A DNA stretch of 64,000 nucleotides from Pseudomonadota bacterium (GTDB lineage: Bacteria; Myxococcota_A; UBA9160; SZUA-336), in NCBI GenBank assembly GCA_003247575.1, contig QJZC01000062.1, forward strand, positions 34,390 through 98,389, written 5' to 3'. Positions 49,845-58,152 of this stretch are shown here, in pieces (position 1 is the first letter of the stretch; each line of letters opens with the position of its first letter). The translations under genes were made by a program, and so were the position numbers. Below the pieces are notes generated by a model that did no database searches, was not told the origin of the DNA, and saw only the letters and a list, made by a program, of their open reading frames with translations.

Positions 49845-51362
49845 CTAGCGCGAGCCAACGGGTGCCGTTTCTTCGGACTCGGCAGGTCCCACGTAGGCAT
49901 CGCGAACGCCCTGCTTCACCTCGAGCGTCGCTCCGATGTCGAGATAGCGGTCGCCTTCCTTTGTATACGCGGGCCAGCTGACCAACCCCTCCACGCTGGG
50001 ATCTCCTGTCGCCGCGAACTGTGCCCACAAACGCATGGTCTGGTCGGCGACCTTCTGGTCGAGTTCGTCCGGGCCGGGCTGGGTCGATTTGCAGCCGCTG
50101 CGATTTGCGAGGAAGAGGACCGTTGGAACGGACAGGCCCTCGGGTACATAGCCGAAGACATACGGGAGTTCGACTCCGTGGAAGGCGACGCACGACTGCT
50201 CCCTCCAACCACTCGGAAGATGCGAGAAGTTGTAGACGTACGTCTTCGATGATGCCGTTTGGCTCATCAGGCTGGCCAAGAGCGGAACGCCTTCCTCGAG
50301 CTCGCGACGCTCTCCCTCGTTCGCGCCCACGATCAGCGGAACGTCGTGCTGCTTTCCAGTCGAGAGGGTGTCGTGCACCGACTGCGGGAGGACCCAGCCA
50401 TCGACAGTCAGATTGGCGCGATACCCGACCTCGGAATCTGCAGCCGCCTTGATGATCTCTTCCCAGCTGAGCGCGCGCAGTGCTTCGAGCACGTTCTCGC
50501 TATCGGTCAAACCAAGCTTCGCGACGATCTTCTCGCCGGCCTTCTCGGCTTCGGCCAACGTCGTCGTTCGAGCGGGCGACGCAGACGCGGAGCCACTCTC
50601 GACGATGGCCTTGTGGAACAGTCCCTTGGCCAGCGGAGAGCTGAGGAGCGACAAGGTCTTCGTGCCGCCACCGGATTCGCCGAAGATGAGCACGTTGTCC
50701 GGGTTACCGCCGAATACTGCGATGTTCCGCTTCACCCACTGTAGAGACGCGATCAGGTCCAGTGTTCCGTAGTTGCCCGATGCCGAGTGCTCCGACTCGG
50801 CGCTGAGCGCAGGGTGGGCCATGTAGCCGATGGGTCCGAGGCGGCTGTTCACTGTTACGACGACCAAGCCCTTCCGAGGCAGGGCCGTGTGGTTGTAGAG
50901 CAGGGAATTCCCGGTTCCGGTCGTGAGTCCACCTCCGTGAAAGAAGACCATGACGGGCAGTCTCTCCGTCGTGCTCTTTGCTGGTGTGACCACGTTCAGG
51001 TGTAGACAGTCCTCGCTGATTGCTCCTCCTGCTCCCATGGAAGAGAGAGAGCCCTGCGGAGCGCGGTCTGCCCAGGTCTTGGCATCGCGGATCCCGTTCC
51101 AAGGTGCAGCGGGTTGCGGAGGTCGCCAGCGCAGCTCTCCGAGCGGGGGCGCAGCATACGGAATCCCCTTGAAGGTCCGGACGACACTTCCATCTACCTC
51201 GAGGGCTTCGCCCGCCAGCTTGCCCTCGGTCGTCTGGACGACGTCAGTAATGGATGTGGCCTCGGCATTCTCGATGTCTGCGCTCGCACTCTCGATGGTC
51301 AGCAGAGCGAGGCCGCTCAGGGCCAGCGCAAGTCGAGATCGTCGGATGCTTGCTCGTTTCAC
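49845..51362 (-). CDS. Exported carboxylesterase (type B family)
   Basis: 505 aa with a Sec signal (LALALSGLALLTIESASA). Alpha/beta hydrolase of the carboxylesterase B/para-nitrobenzyl esterase family: TFKGIPYAAPPLGELRWRPP, EDCLHLNVVTPA, oxyanion hole VMVFFHGGGLTTG, nucleophile Ser in LIFGESGGGTKTL (FGESAGG in most relatives), and catalytic His in VAFHGVELPYVFGY. The acidic residue is likely in GANEGERRELEEG. Substrate unknown; probably esters in the periplasm. Monocistronic, convergent with the ankyrin gene. Confidence 0.93.
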   Translation of the reverse strand: MKRASIRRSRLALALSGLALLTIESASADIENAEATSITDVVQTTEGKLAGEALEVDGSVVRTFKGIPYAAPPLGELRWRPPQPAAPWNGIRDAKTWADRAPQGSLSSMGAGGAISEDCLHLNVVTPAKSTTERLPVMVFFHGGGLTTGTGNSLLYNHTALPRKGLVVVTVNSRLGPIGYMAHPALSAESEHSASGNYGTLDLIASLQWVKRNIAVFGGNPDNVLIFGESGGGTKTLSLLSSPLAKGLFHKAIVESGSASASPARTTTLAEAEKAGEKIVAKLGLTDSENVLEALRALSWEEIIKAAADSEVGYRANLTVDGWVLPQSVHDTLSTGKQHDVPLIVGANEGERRELEEGVPLLASLMSQTASSKTYVYNFSHLPSGWREQSCVAFHGVELPYVFGYVPEGLSVPTVLFLANRSGCKSTQPGPDELDQKVADQTMRLWAQFAATGDPSVEGLVSWPAYTKEGDRYLDIGATLEVKQGVRDAYVGPAESEETAPVGSR

Positions 51363-51758
51363 TTGAGGCTCCTCTGGTTGGATTCTGGGCGAGGGAAGCG
51401 CTGGGCGGCTCGTCCCGGTCGGCGGCCCTCACCGCATGCGGCCCGGCTTGGAGTCGGGAATTCTCTTCTGAGTATGTGCTGCTTCTTTCGAGCTCGATGA
51501 GCCGGCGCACACCGAAGGGCTTCGGCACGAATGCTCGATCAGAGACTTGCTCTACTGGCCGAGGGTACTCGAAATGTCACGAGATGAGAATCAAACCCTG
51601 CGCGTCGGCCACCACTCAAGCGGTTCGATGCGACACGGCTTGGTGATGCAATTCCCCTGCATCCTCACCTGGGGGCAGCCGGCGCTCCCAGAGGTCTCCT
51701 AGGATCGTTCTCCAAGCGACGATTGAGCCACGCGATCAAGCCACGGATTGGAGAACGC
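51363..51758. other. Intergenic region between divergent esterase and beta-propeller genes
   Basis: 396 bp; no gene or RNA recognised. It must hold both promoters. The ribosome-binding site GGAGAA for the beta-propeller gene lies at about 51749. Confidence 0.5.
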
Positions 51759-53264
51759 ATGATCCATCGAGTGAGAAACTGGTATGCAGGCCTGGCAGGT
51801 TTGACTGGCCTGATGGGGCTCGGAATGGTCCTGGCTGCGGCATTGGCGGCCTCACCGGTACTGTCCCAAGAAGCTGCGCCGGATCGCATACACGATGATG
51901 TGAGTGATATGGAGCTCGCCGAGCTCGGCTTTCATGGCTTCGGTCCCCAGGGCGGAGCGGTCTTCGTGATGACCTCATCGACCGACCCGGTTCGCGGGAA
52001 CGAGGTTGCCATGTTCGATCGATCGCCGAACGGCGATCTGCAGCTCGTCGGGTTCTTCCCAACGGGCGACCTGGCGAATGCGCAGCCGCAGCTCGGAGCG
52101 GGACCGTCTCCCACCTCGATGTTCCTGGGACAGCCGGTACCCATCACGCTCGACTCCCACGCTTCGGTCGACTCACTCATCGTGTCGCGGAATCGCCGAT
52201 GTCTGTTCTTGGTGAACGCGGGCAGCGGCTCGGTCTCGGCCTTTCGCATACGACCAGACGGTCTCGACCTCGCGAGTGTGGTGGACTCGCGGGGGGGAGC
52301 AAGCGCTGGGTTTCCCGTCAGCCTGAGCGAGTCTCGCGGCAGGTTGTACGTGCTCAACTCAGGGGACAGTGCGAGCCTCGCTGGCTTCGAGGTATTGCAG
52401 GGTTGCTCACTCGAGCCTGACCTCGCAGCTACGCGCAGCCTCGCAGGGATCGCAGACTCGGTGCTGATTCCTCGGCCGGTAGAGGTGCTCACGGCACCCG
52501 CACACGTTCTCTTCTCGCCAGCTGGCCGTCACCTCGCCGTTGCGATCAAGGGAGGAGATTTTCCGGGTGTTCCAGGGTTGCTTCCGTCGGGGAGGGTAGT
52601 GGTCTACCCCGTGCTCCAGACTGGGCGGCTGGGGACCCCGGTCGTTACGCCCTTCAGCTCGGCAGATGGACGCGGCGGACCCTTCGGGCTGTTCTTCACC
52701 TCGCCGACTACGCTCGTCGTCAGCCATAGCAATACGCAGACGATCGCGGCGTACCGCCTGATGGCCGATGACACCCTCGAGCTCGTCTCGGGCCCCTTTC
52801 GGACGGGCGCGTTGGCGCCGTGTTGGATCGACCGGCGCGGGCGCTATCTCTACGTCGTTAGCATCGGGGACGTCCCGGCAGTGGGTGCGATTCCGGATGG
52901 CGATGGCGTGATCGATGGATACACGGTCACACCCGATGGGGCCATGGAGGAGTTGGGGTTGCGTCTCTTCTACCCTGCTCCACCGCCCGGCCAGTCGGGG
53001 AATCATGGCATCGATCTGCGCATCATCGGCCGCTTTCTGTACTTCATTCAGCCTCGAACGGGGCGTATTGGGCGCTACACGATCGGGCTGGATGGCCAGC
53101 TCCTCGATCTGGCCCAGTTCGCGGGCTTGCGACCCTCGCCCGAGCCGTTTGCCGGCTTCAATCCGGGGATCGAGCAGTTCTTGGAGCGTTGCTTTCTACA
53201 ACCGGAAGGAGATCGATCGCCTGAGTGCAGTCAGGGGAGCATTCAGGGAATCGCGGGATTCTGA
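51759..53264 (+). CDS. Exported beta-propeller protein (6-phosphogluconolactonase-like)
   Basis: 501 aa. ATG 51759 after GGAGAAC; signal peptide (TGLMGLGMVLAAALAASPVLSQ). The mature protein has repeated propeller blades in the lactonase/YVTN style: GGAVFVMTSSTDPVRGNEVA, CLFLVNAGSGSVSAFRIRPD, GRLYVLNSGDSASLAGFEV, APAHVLFSPAGRHLAVAIKG and CWIDRRGRYLYVVSIGDVP. This matches proteins annotated as 6-phosphogluconolactonase/lactonase-fold, but most secreted members have no proven lactonase activity. The C-terminal region has two Cys (RCFLQPEGDRSPECSQG). Confidence 0.82.
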   Translation: MIHRVRNWYAGLAGLTGLMGLGMVLAAALAASPVLSQEAAPDRIHDDVSDMELAELGFHGFGPQGGAVFVMTSSTDPVRGNEVAMFDRSPNGDLQLVGFFPTGDLANAQPQLGAGPSPTSMFLGQPVPITLDSHASVDSLIVSRNRRCLFLVNAGSGSVSAFRIRPDGLDLASVVDSRGGASAGFPVSLSESRGRLYVLNSGDSASLAGFEVLQGCSLEPDLAATRSLAGIADSVLIPRPVEVLTAPAHVLFSPAGRHLAVAIKGGDFPGVPGLLPSGRVVVYPVLQTGRLGTPVVTPFSSADGRGGPFGLFFTSPTTLVVSHSNTQTIAAYRLMADDTLELVSGPFRTGALAPCWIDRRGRYLYVVSIGDVPAVGAIPDGDGVIDGYTVTPDGAMEELGLRLFYPAPPPGQSGNHGIDLRIIGRFLYFIQPRTGRIGRYTIGLDGQLLDLAQFAGLRPSPEPFAGFNPGIEQFLERCFLQPEGDRSPECSQGSIQGIAGF

Positions 53265-53499
53265 GCCCTGGGAATCACGCGGGAGACTGCCGACCGACGT
53301 ACCGCCTGGGATAGGAGGACTGGGTCGGGAGTGCTCAACTTTCGACTCGAGGTGTCGATAGTGCTCTCGGTCGCCAACACGGGCTTTCCAGAGGGACTGG
53401 AGGCTCGGGTGACCATCACCAGGCGGTCACGGCGAGTGGTCGCGAATCGAGTTGGGATCCTGCGGAGGTTCCGTAGGCCCTCGGAGTTGGACTCCTTCC

Positions 53500-53590
53500 T
53501 ACTCCACGAACAGGCAAACCCGTAGTAATGCGGGGACGCAAAGCCAGTGCCCATGCACAGCCATGGGTCGAACGGTTGCCGAATGGGGTT
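53500..53590 (+). ncRNA. c-di-GMP-I (GEMM-I) riboswitch
   Basis: The core of the GEMM-I aptamer is present in order: CAGGCAAACC (53511-53520), short helix, GGGGACGCAAAGCCA (53532-53546), ACAGCCATGGG (53558-53567 region) and GGTTGCCGAA (53574-53583). The outer stem forms between ACTCCA (53501-53506) and TGGGGT (53584-53589). This is the tetraloop/receptor architecture of c-di-GMP riboswitches; related GEMM variants bind cGAMP. It lies about 115 nt upstream of, and in the same direction as, the COAP-L/TSP3 gene. Between them is a GC-rich segment (53650-53692) that could serve as the expression platform. Confidence 0.88.
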
Positions 53591-53703
53591 GTACATGAAA
53601 AAAGCTGCCAGACTCGGGTCTGCGCATCATAGCTCTCTTGTGTGCAACGTGGATGCAGCGCCCTGCGCGCGCATCTGCCGCGGCGCCCGCGCATAGGAGA
53701 ACC

Positions 53704-55119
53704 ATGATGACTGCACCATCCTACCTTCTCAGAGCTGCTGCACTTTCCCTCGTCCTGCTGTCTGCGAACGCGCGGACTGCCCTGGCTCTCGACGTCTTCT
53801 ACGAGTCGGATCCGACCGCGCTCGTCGGAGAGCTTCTCGGTGAGGCCATCGAGATTCGAAACGTGGAGCTCCAGGGAAGCACTGTTTCCGCTGGGACGTT
53901 TCGTGGCGGGCTCGATGCGATCGGCTTCGACGCAGGCGTGATTCTATCGACCGGGGATATCGCGAATGCCATCGGCCCGAACGTCTACGACGGAATTACA
54001 CGTGTCAACGGTCTGAGCGGGGATGTCCAGCTCGATGCGCAGATTCCGGGGTATACGACGTACGATGCAACGGTCTTGTCGTTCGACTTCGTGGCTCCGA
54101 GCGATGTGATCTCGTTTCAGTACGTATTCAGCTCGGACGAGTACAACGAGTGGGTCAACTCATCCTTCAACGACACCTTCGGGTTCTTCCTCGACGGGGT
54201 CAACATCGCGAGGATTCCCGGAAGCGACGCGGTGGTCGCGATCAACACGATCAACAACGGAAATCCATTCGGTCAAAATGCCAGCAACCCGCAGTACTAC
54301 CTGAACAACGATCTGACGGATGGGGGTGGGGACATTCCAACCGAGATGGATGGAATGACCGTCGTGCTGTCGGTCGAGGCCAAGGTGACGCCCGGCGCGA
54401 CGCACAACATCAGGCTGGCGATCGCAGATGCAGGGGACATGATCCTGGACTCGAACGTATTCATCCGTGCGGACAGCTTCGTGAGCCTGCCCGCCGATGG
54501 AGACGACGACGGTGTATTCGACACTGACGACAACTGCGCGCATATTGCAAATCCCGACCAGGCCGATTCCGATGGCGATGGGATCGGTGATGCGTGCGAC
54601 GTGTCGTCCCCGATTCCTGCGCTGAGCTTCGTCAAGATGACGGGAGGCGGGGCAGTTATGGGTTCCGGACCCGGCGACCGACATGCGGCGAATAGCTTCG
54701 GCTTCAATTTCATGCCGAAGCAGAACCACATGCAGGTGCACCTCGAGTACAACGATGGGAACCGAGGTAGGGCGAGCGAGGGCTCCAGTCCGCTCCAGAT
54801 CAAGATGCGGGGAAACATCGATCAGCTCACCGCATTGGACCAGGGCAAGGGAGGCGTCGTCTTCGAGGGACCCTGTACCGTACGCACTCTGCTCGCTGGC
54901 AACGAGCGACAGTTGAACCTGTGCCGGGTGACCGCTGTCGATCACGGGAATCCCGGAATGGGCAAGGACGTGTTCCACCTCGAGGTGTATTCGGGCCCAA
55001 GCGCTGGCTACGATTCGGGTGAGCTAGTTCTCGTACGCGGGAACATCACCGCGCACTCCGGTTCCGTCGCACCTTCTGCATCTGCATCCTCGAAGGCGCA
55101 GAAGGGCAAGAAGAAGTAG
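53704..55119 (+). CDS. Secreted choice-of-anchor-L / thrombospondin type 3 repeat / post-COAP domain protein
   Basis: 471 aa. ATG 53704 after GGAGA. Signal peptide to about TALALD. Residues about 30-262 are a choice-of-anchor L domain (GVILSTGDIANAIGPN, ISFQYVFSSDEYNEWVN, NDTFGFFLDGVNIARI). Residues about 265-299 are calcium-binding thrombospondin type 3 repeats (DDDGVFDTDDNC, DQADSDGDGIGDACD). Residues about 310-450 match the beta-rich domain often found after anchor regions (GGGAVMGSGPGDRHAANSFG). The end is Ser/Ala-rich and then Lys-rich (KAQKGKKK). A calcium-dependent surface or matrix protein is likely. The upstream c-di-GMP-I riboswitch implies control by the biofilm second messenger. 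Confidence 0.88.
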   Translation: MMTAPSYLLRAAALSLVLLSANARTALALDVFYESDPTALVGELLGEAIEIRNVELQGSTVSAGTFRGGLDAIGFDAGVILSTGDIANAIGPNVYDGITRVNGLSGDVQLDAQIPGYTTYDATVLSFDFVAPSDVISFQYVFSSDEYNEWVNSSFNDTFGFFLDGVNIARIPGSDAVVAINTINNGNPFGQNASNPQYYLNNDLTDGGGDIPTEMDGMTVVLSVEAKVTPGATHNIRLAIADAGDMILDSNVFIRADSFVSLPADGDDDGVFDTDDNCAHIANPDQADSDGDGIGDACDVSSPIPALSFVKMTGGGAVMGSGPGDRHAANSFGFNFMPKQNHMQVHLEYNDGNRGRASEGSSPLQIKMRGNIDQLTALDQGKGGVVFEGPCTVRTLLAGNERQLNLCRVTAVDHGNPGMGKDVFHLEVYSGPSAGYDSGELVLVRGNITAHSGSVAPSASASSKAQKGKKK

Positions 55120-55185
55120 CCTCGGATCCCGCAAAGGACGCATCGGCTCGAGGCTTCCTGCCTCGGGCCGATGCCCCTGCGCGAC

Positions 55186-57984
55186 TCACCTGAACCGCCA
55201 AGCCTTGTGCACCTCCATCACCAGTAGGATCACGCTGGCGCTCAGAACCAGGCGAAGCCACTCGGTCGCGCTCAGCGGCTCGAGGTCCAGCAACGACTGC
55301 ATGAACGGGTTGTAGGTGGCGAGGAGATGCACCGAGAGCGCCGCCACCGTCCCCATGAGAAGCAGCGGGTTCGAGAACGGGCTCAGAGCGAACATGGAAC
55401 GCCTCTCGGAGCGCGAGTTGCCGATGTGAAAGATCTCGAATAGCACGAAGAGTTGCACCACGAGGCTCCGTGCGTCGTCGATCGAGTAGCCGCTCGCGAG
55501 AGCCCCAGCCCACCAGACGAGTCCGATGACGCCGAACACACCTCCTGCGATCAAGGTCCGTTCGATCATGAGCTTGTCGAAGACGGCTTCGCCCGTCGGA
55601 CGCGGGGGACGACTCAGAACATCTGGCTCACCCGGCTCGAAAGCCAAGGTGACATCCTGCACGCCATTCGTGACCAGGTTCAGCCAGAGCAGCTGTGCGG
55701 CCGTAAAAGGTATGGGGAATCCGAGGGCGAGTGCGAGGGTCACGAGGATCAGCTCACCCAAGCCGGTCGAGATCAGCAGATAGGTGACCTTGCGTACGTT
55801 GTCGTAGGCGATGCGGCCTTCCTCGACGCCGGCGACGATCGAGGAGAAGTCGTCGTTGGTCAGGACGAGATCGGCTGCTTCTCGCGCTACATCCGTGCCC
55901 TGGCGGCCCATGGCCACGCCGAGGTCAGCTTGTCTCAATGCGGGTGCGTCGTTGACTCCGTCTCCGGTGACCGCCACTTGGTCGCCACAGCTCTGGAGGC
56001 TTCGGACCACGCGCAGCTTGTCCGCAGGCGCGGCTCGGGCGACGACCTTGATTCCAGGAATCTTGCGTGCGAGCTCCTCGTCCGTCAGGGCCGCGAGCTG
56101 CTCTCCCGTGAGCACGGGGGCGGGGTCCGCAGGCTCGCGTGCTTCATCTGCGGGCTCGTTCGAGTCAAGTAGTCCAACTCGCTGGGCCACGGCTTGTGCG
56201 GTGGTCGCATGGTCCCCCGTCACCATCACTACCCGAATGCCGGCGTGCCTGCATGCGCGCACCGACTCTTCGACTCCGGGGCGCGGCGGATCGGTCATCG
56301 CGATCAGCCCGAGAAAGGTGAGGCCGCTGGGCTCGTGTGGCGTAGCGCCGTGCGCGATCGGCACCTCGCGGAGCCCGTCCGCAACCGCGATCACCCGGTA
56401 GCCTCGCTCCATCAGCGCCTGCACGTGCGCGCCGATCTCAGCTGGGGCGAGCGCTTTGGGGGTGGCTGCGCCTGCGGAAAACTGTTTGTCACACATGGCG
56501 ACCACCCGCTCGGGAGCGCCCTTCACGCAGGTGAGTCCTCGCTGTGCGTCTCGATGGAAGCTGGCTGCGTATCGGTATTCGGGCTCGAAGGGAATCGATC
56601 CGAGCCGCTCGTGTTGCTCCTCGAGGAGGACTGGATCCAGGCCCGCCTTGTGACATAGGGACAGCAGGGCAACATCGGTCGGGTCTCCCGACCATTCCCA
56701 GGCATCCGATGTACTGGGCTGGGCGCCCGAGGCCGGGGCTTTGCCGGCAGGCTCCGGACTGCGTCGTACCAGGCTTGCTTCGTTCGCGAGGCAGGCTGCC
56801 CGAATCGTGCGAAAGAGCTGTTGGTCTTCGGCGAGCAGGACAGGGCGCCCAGCGGCCGATACGTCACCGATCGGCGCATACCCGGTTCCGGAGGCTTCGT
56901 ACTGCTGACCATCGAGGATGAGCTTCTCGACCGTCAGCTCGTTCTGCGTCAGGGTGCCCGTCTTGTCGCAGGCGATCACGCTGCAGCTGCCCAGCCCCTC
57001 TACCGCGGGGAGCTGACGGATGACGACCGATCGTTGAGCCATGCGGGAGACGGCGACGGCGAGTGCGACGGTCAGCGCAACAGGGAGTCCCTCGGGAATG
57101 GCCGAGACGGCGAGGGCCACGGTTCCGAGCAGCAGCTCTGCCCAAGCCTGCTGCCGTACGAGCCCGATCAGCAGCAGGACTCCCGCGAGTCCGAGGGTTG
57201 CGATCCCGATCACGTGCGCGAAACGCTGCATGCGACGCATGAGCGGCGTAGGTTCGCGCGGAATCGAGACCAACGCGCGGGCAATGCGCCCGACCTCGGT
57301 GTGCGCACCCGTGGCGACGACGAGCCCGATTGCGCGACCGGAAGCCACGAGACTGCCTGCGTAGACGAGATTCGTGCGGTCGGCGCTGGGTGTCTCGGCG
57401 TCGAGGATCGGTGCGCTCGACTTCTCGACAGCGAGCGACTCTCCGGTGAGGAACGACTGGTCGACCCTCAGTCCATTCGCTTCGACCAAACGTGCGTCTG
57501 CAGCGATGCGTGTCCCCGACTCCAGCAGGAGCAGATCGCCGGGAACCAGCAGCTCCCCATCCAGATCGACGGCGCGACCATCGCGGCGCACGCGAGCGTG
57601 CGAACGAATGAGTGTGCGCAATGCTTGCACCGCACTCTCGGCACGAAACTCGTTGTAAAACCCGATCGTCGCATTGATAGCGAGGACCAACGCGATGAAG
57701 ATCGCGTCCGAGACCTCGCCCAAGGAGAGCGCGATTGCCGCGGCTGCGAGCAGGATGTAGATGAGCGGGCTGCGAAACTGCCGCAGCAGGATCTGGCGTG
57801 CAGAGACCTGCGGCGGGGGCGGAAGGCGGTTGTATCCGTATCGATCGAGCCGTTCTCCTGCCTGCGCCGTGGTCAACCCGCCGAGGGTGACGCCGAGCCA
57901 GCGGGCAACCTGGTCTGGGGGAGATGCATGGGCAGGAGTCCGGGTGTCGTCCGGGGGAACGACGTGCTCTGGGGTCGCGGGCAT
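55186..57984 (-). CDS. P-type cation-transporting ATPase (P2/Ca2+-ATPase-like)
   Basis: 932 aa, all domains in order: N-terminal cation-ATPase domain (residues about 24-85), membrane pair TM1-2, actuator with FLTGESLAVEKS, TM3-4 containing the ion-binding SAIPEGLPVALTVALAV, phosphorylation site Asp340 in ACDKTGTLTQNEL, nucleotide-binding KGAPERVVAM, hinge VTGDGVNDAPALRQAD, and a C-terminal four- to six-helix cation-ATPase module. The PEGLP motif and the layout fit bacterial Ca2+-type (P2A) pumps, although ion selectivity cannot be fixed from sequence. Monocistronic; convergent with the riboswitch-controlled gene. Confidence 0.95.
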   Translation of the reverse strand: MPATPEHVVPPDDTRTPAHASPPDQVARWLGVTLGGLTTAQAGERLDRYGYNRLPPPPQVSARQILLRQFRSPLIYILLAAAAIALSLGEVSDAIFIALVLAINATIGFYNEFRAESAVQALRTLIRSHARVRRDGRAVDLDGELLVPGDLLLLESGTRIAADARLVEANGLRVDQSFLTGESLAVEKSSAPILDAETPSADRTNLVYAGSLVASGRAIGLVVATGAHTEVGRIARALVSIPREPTPLMRRMQRFAHVIGIATLGLAGVLLLIGLVRQQAWAELLLGTVALAVSAIPEGLPVALTVALAVAVSRMAQRSVVIRQLPAVEGLGSCSVIACDKTGTLTQNELTVEKLILDGQQYEASGTGYAPIGDVSAAGRPVLLAEDQQLFRTIRAACLANEASLVRRSPEPAGKAPASGAQPSTSDAWEWSGDPTDVALLSLCHKAGLDPVLLEEQHERLGSIPFEPEYRYAASFHRDAQRGLTCVKGAPERVVAMCDKQFSAGAATPKALAPAEIGAHVQALMERGYRVIAVADGLREVPIAHGATPHEPSGLTFLGLIAMTDPPRPGVEESVRACRHAGIRVVMVTGDHATTAQAVAQRVGLLDSNEPADEAREPADPAPVLTGEQLAALTDEELARKIPGIKVVARAAPADKLRVVRSLQSCGDQVAVTGDGVNDAPALRQADLGVAMGRQGTDVAREAADLVLTNDDFSSIVAGVEEGRIAYDNVRKVTYLLISTGLGELILVTLALALGFPIPFTAAQLLWLNLVTNGVQDVTLAFEPGEPDVLSRPPRPTGEAVFDKLMIERTLIAGGVFGVIGLVWWAGALASGYSIDDARSLVVQLFVLFEIFHIGNSRSERRSMFALSPFSNPLLLMGTVAALSVHLLATYNPFMQSLLDLEPLSATEWLRLVLSASVILLVMEVHKAWRFR

Positions 57985-58152
57985 GGTTGCGGCTCCTCAA
58001 GCTTGCAAAGGACCGACTGGCGTCGCTCGCTCGCGGTCGAGAGACGCTGCTGCCTATAGTGAAGAGTCTACGCTATGCCCGTGGCGGAGAAGCGTACAGT
58101 TCTGGACTCGGAACGTCGGATCCAGAACACGCAGGGGCAGCCCTGGCAGGCA

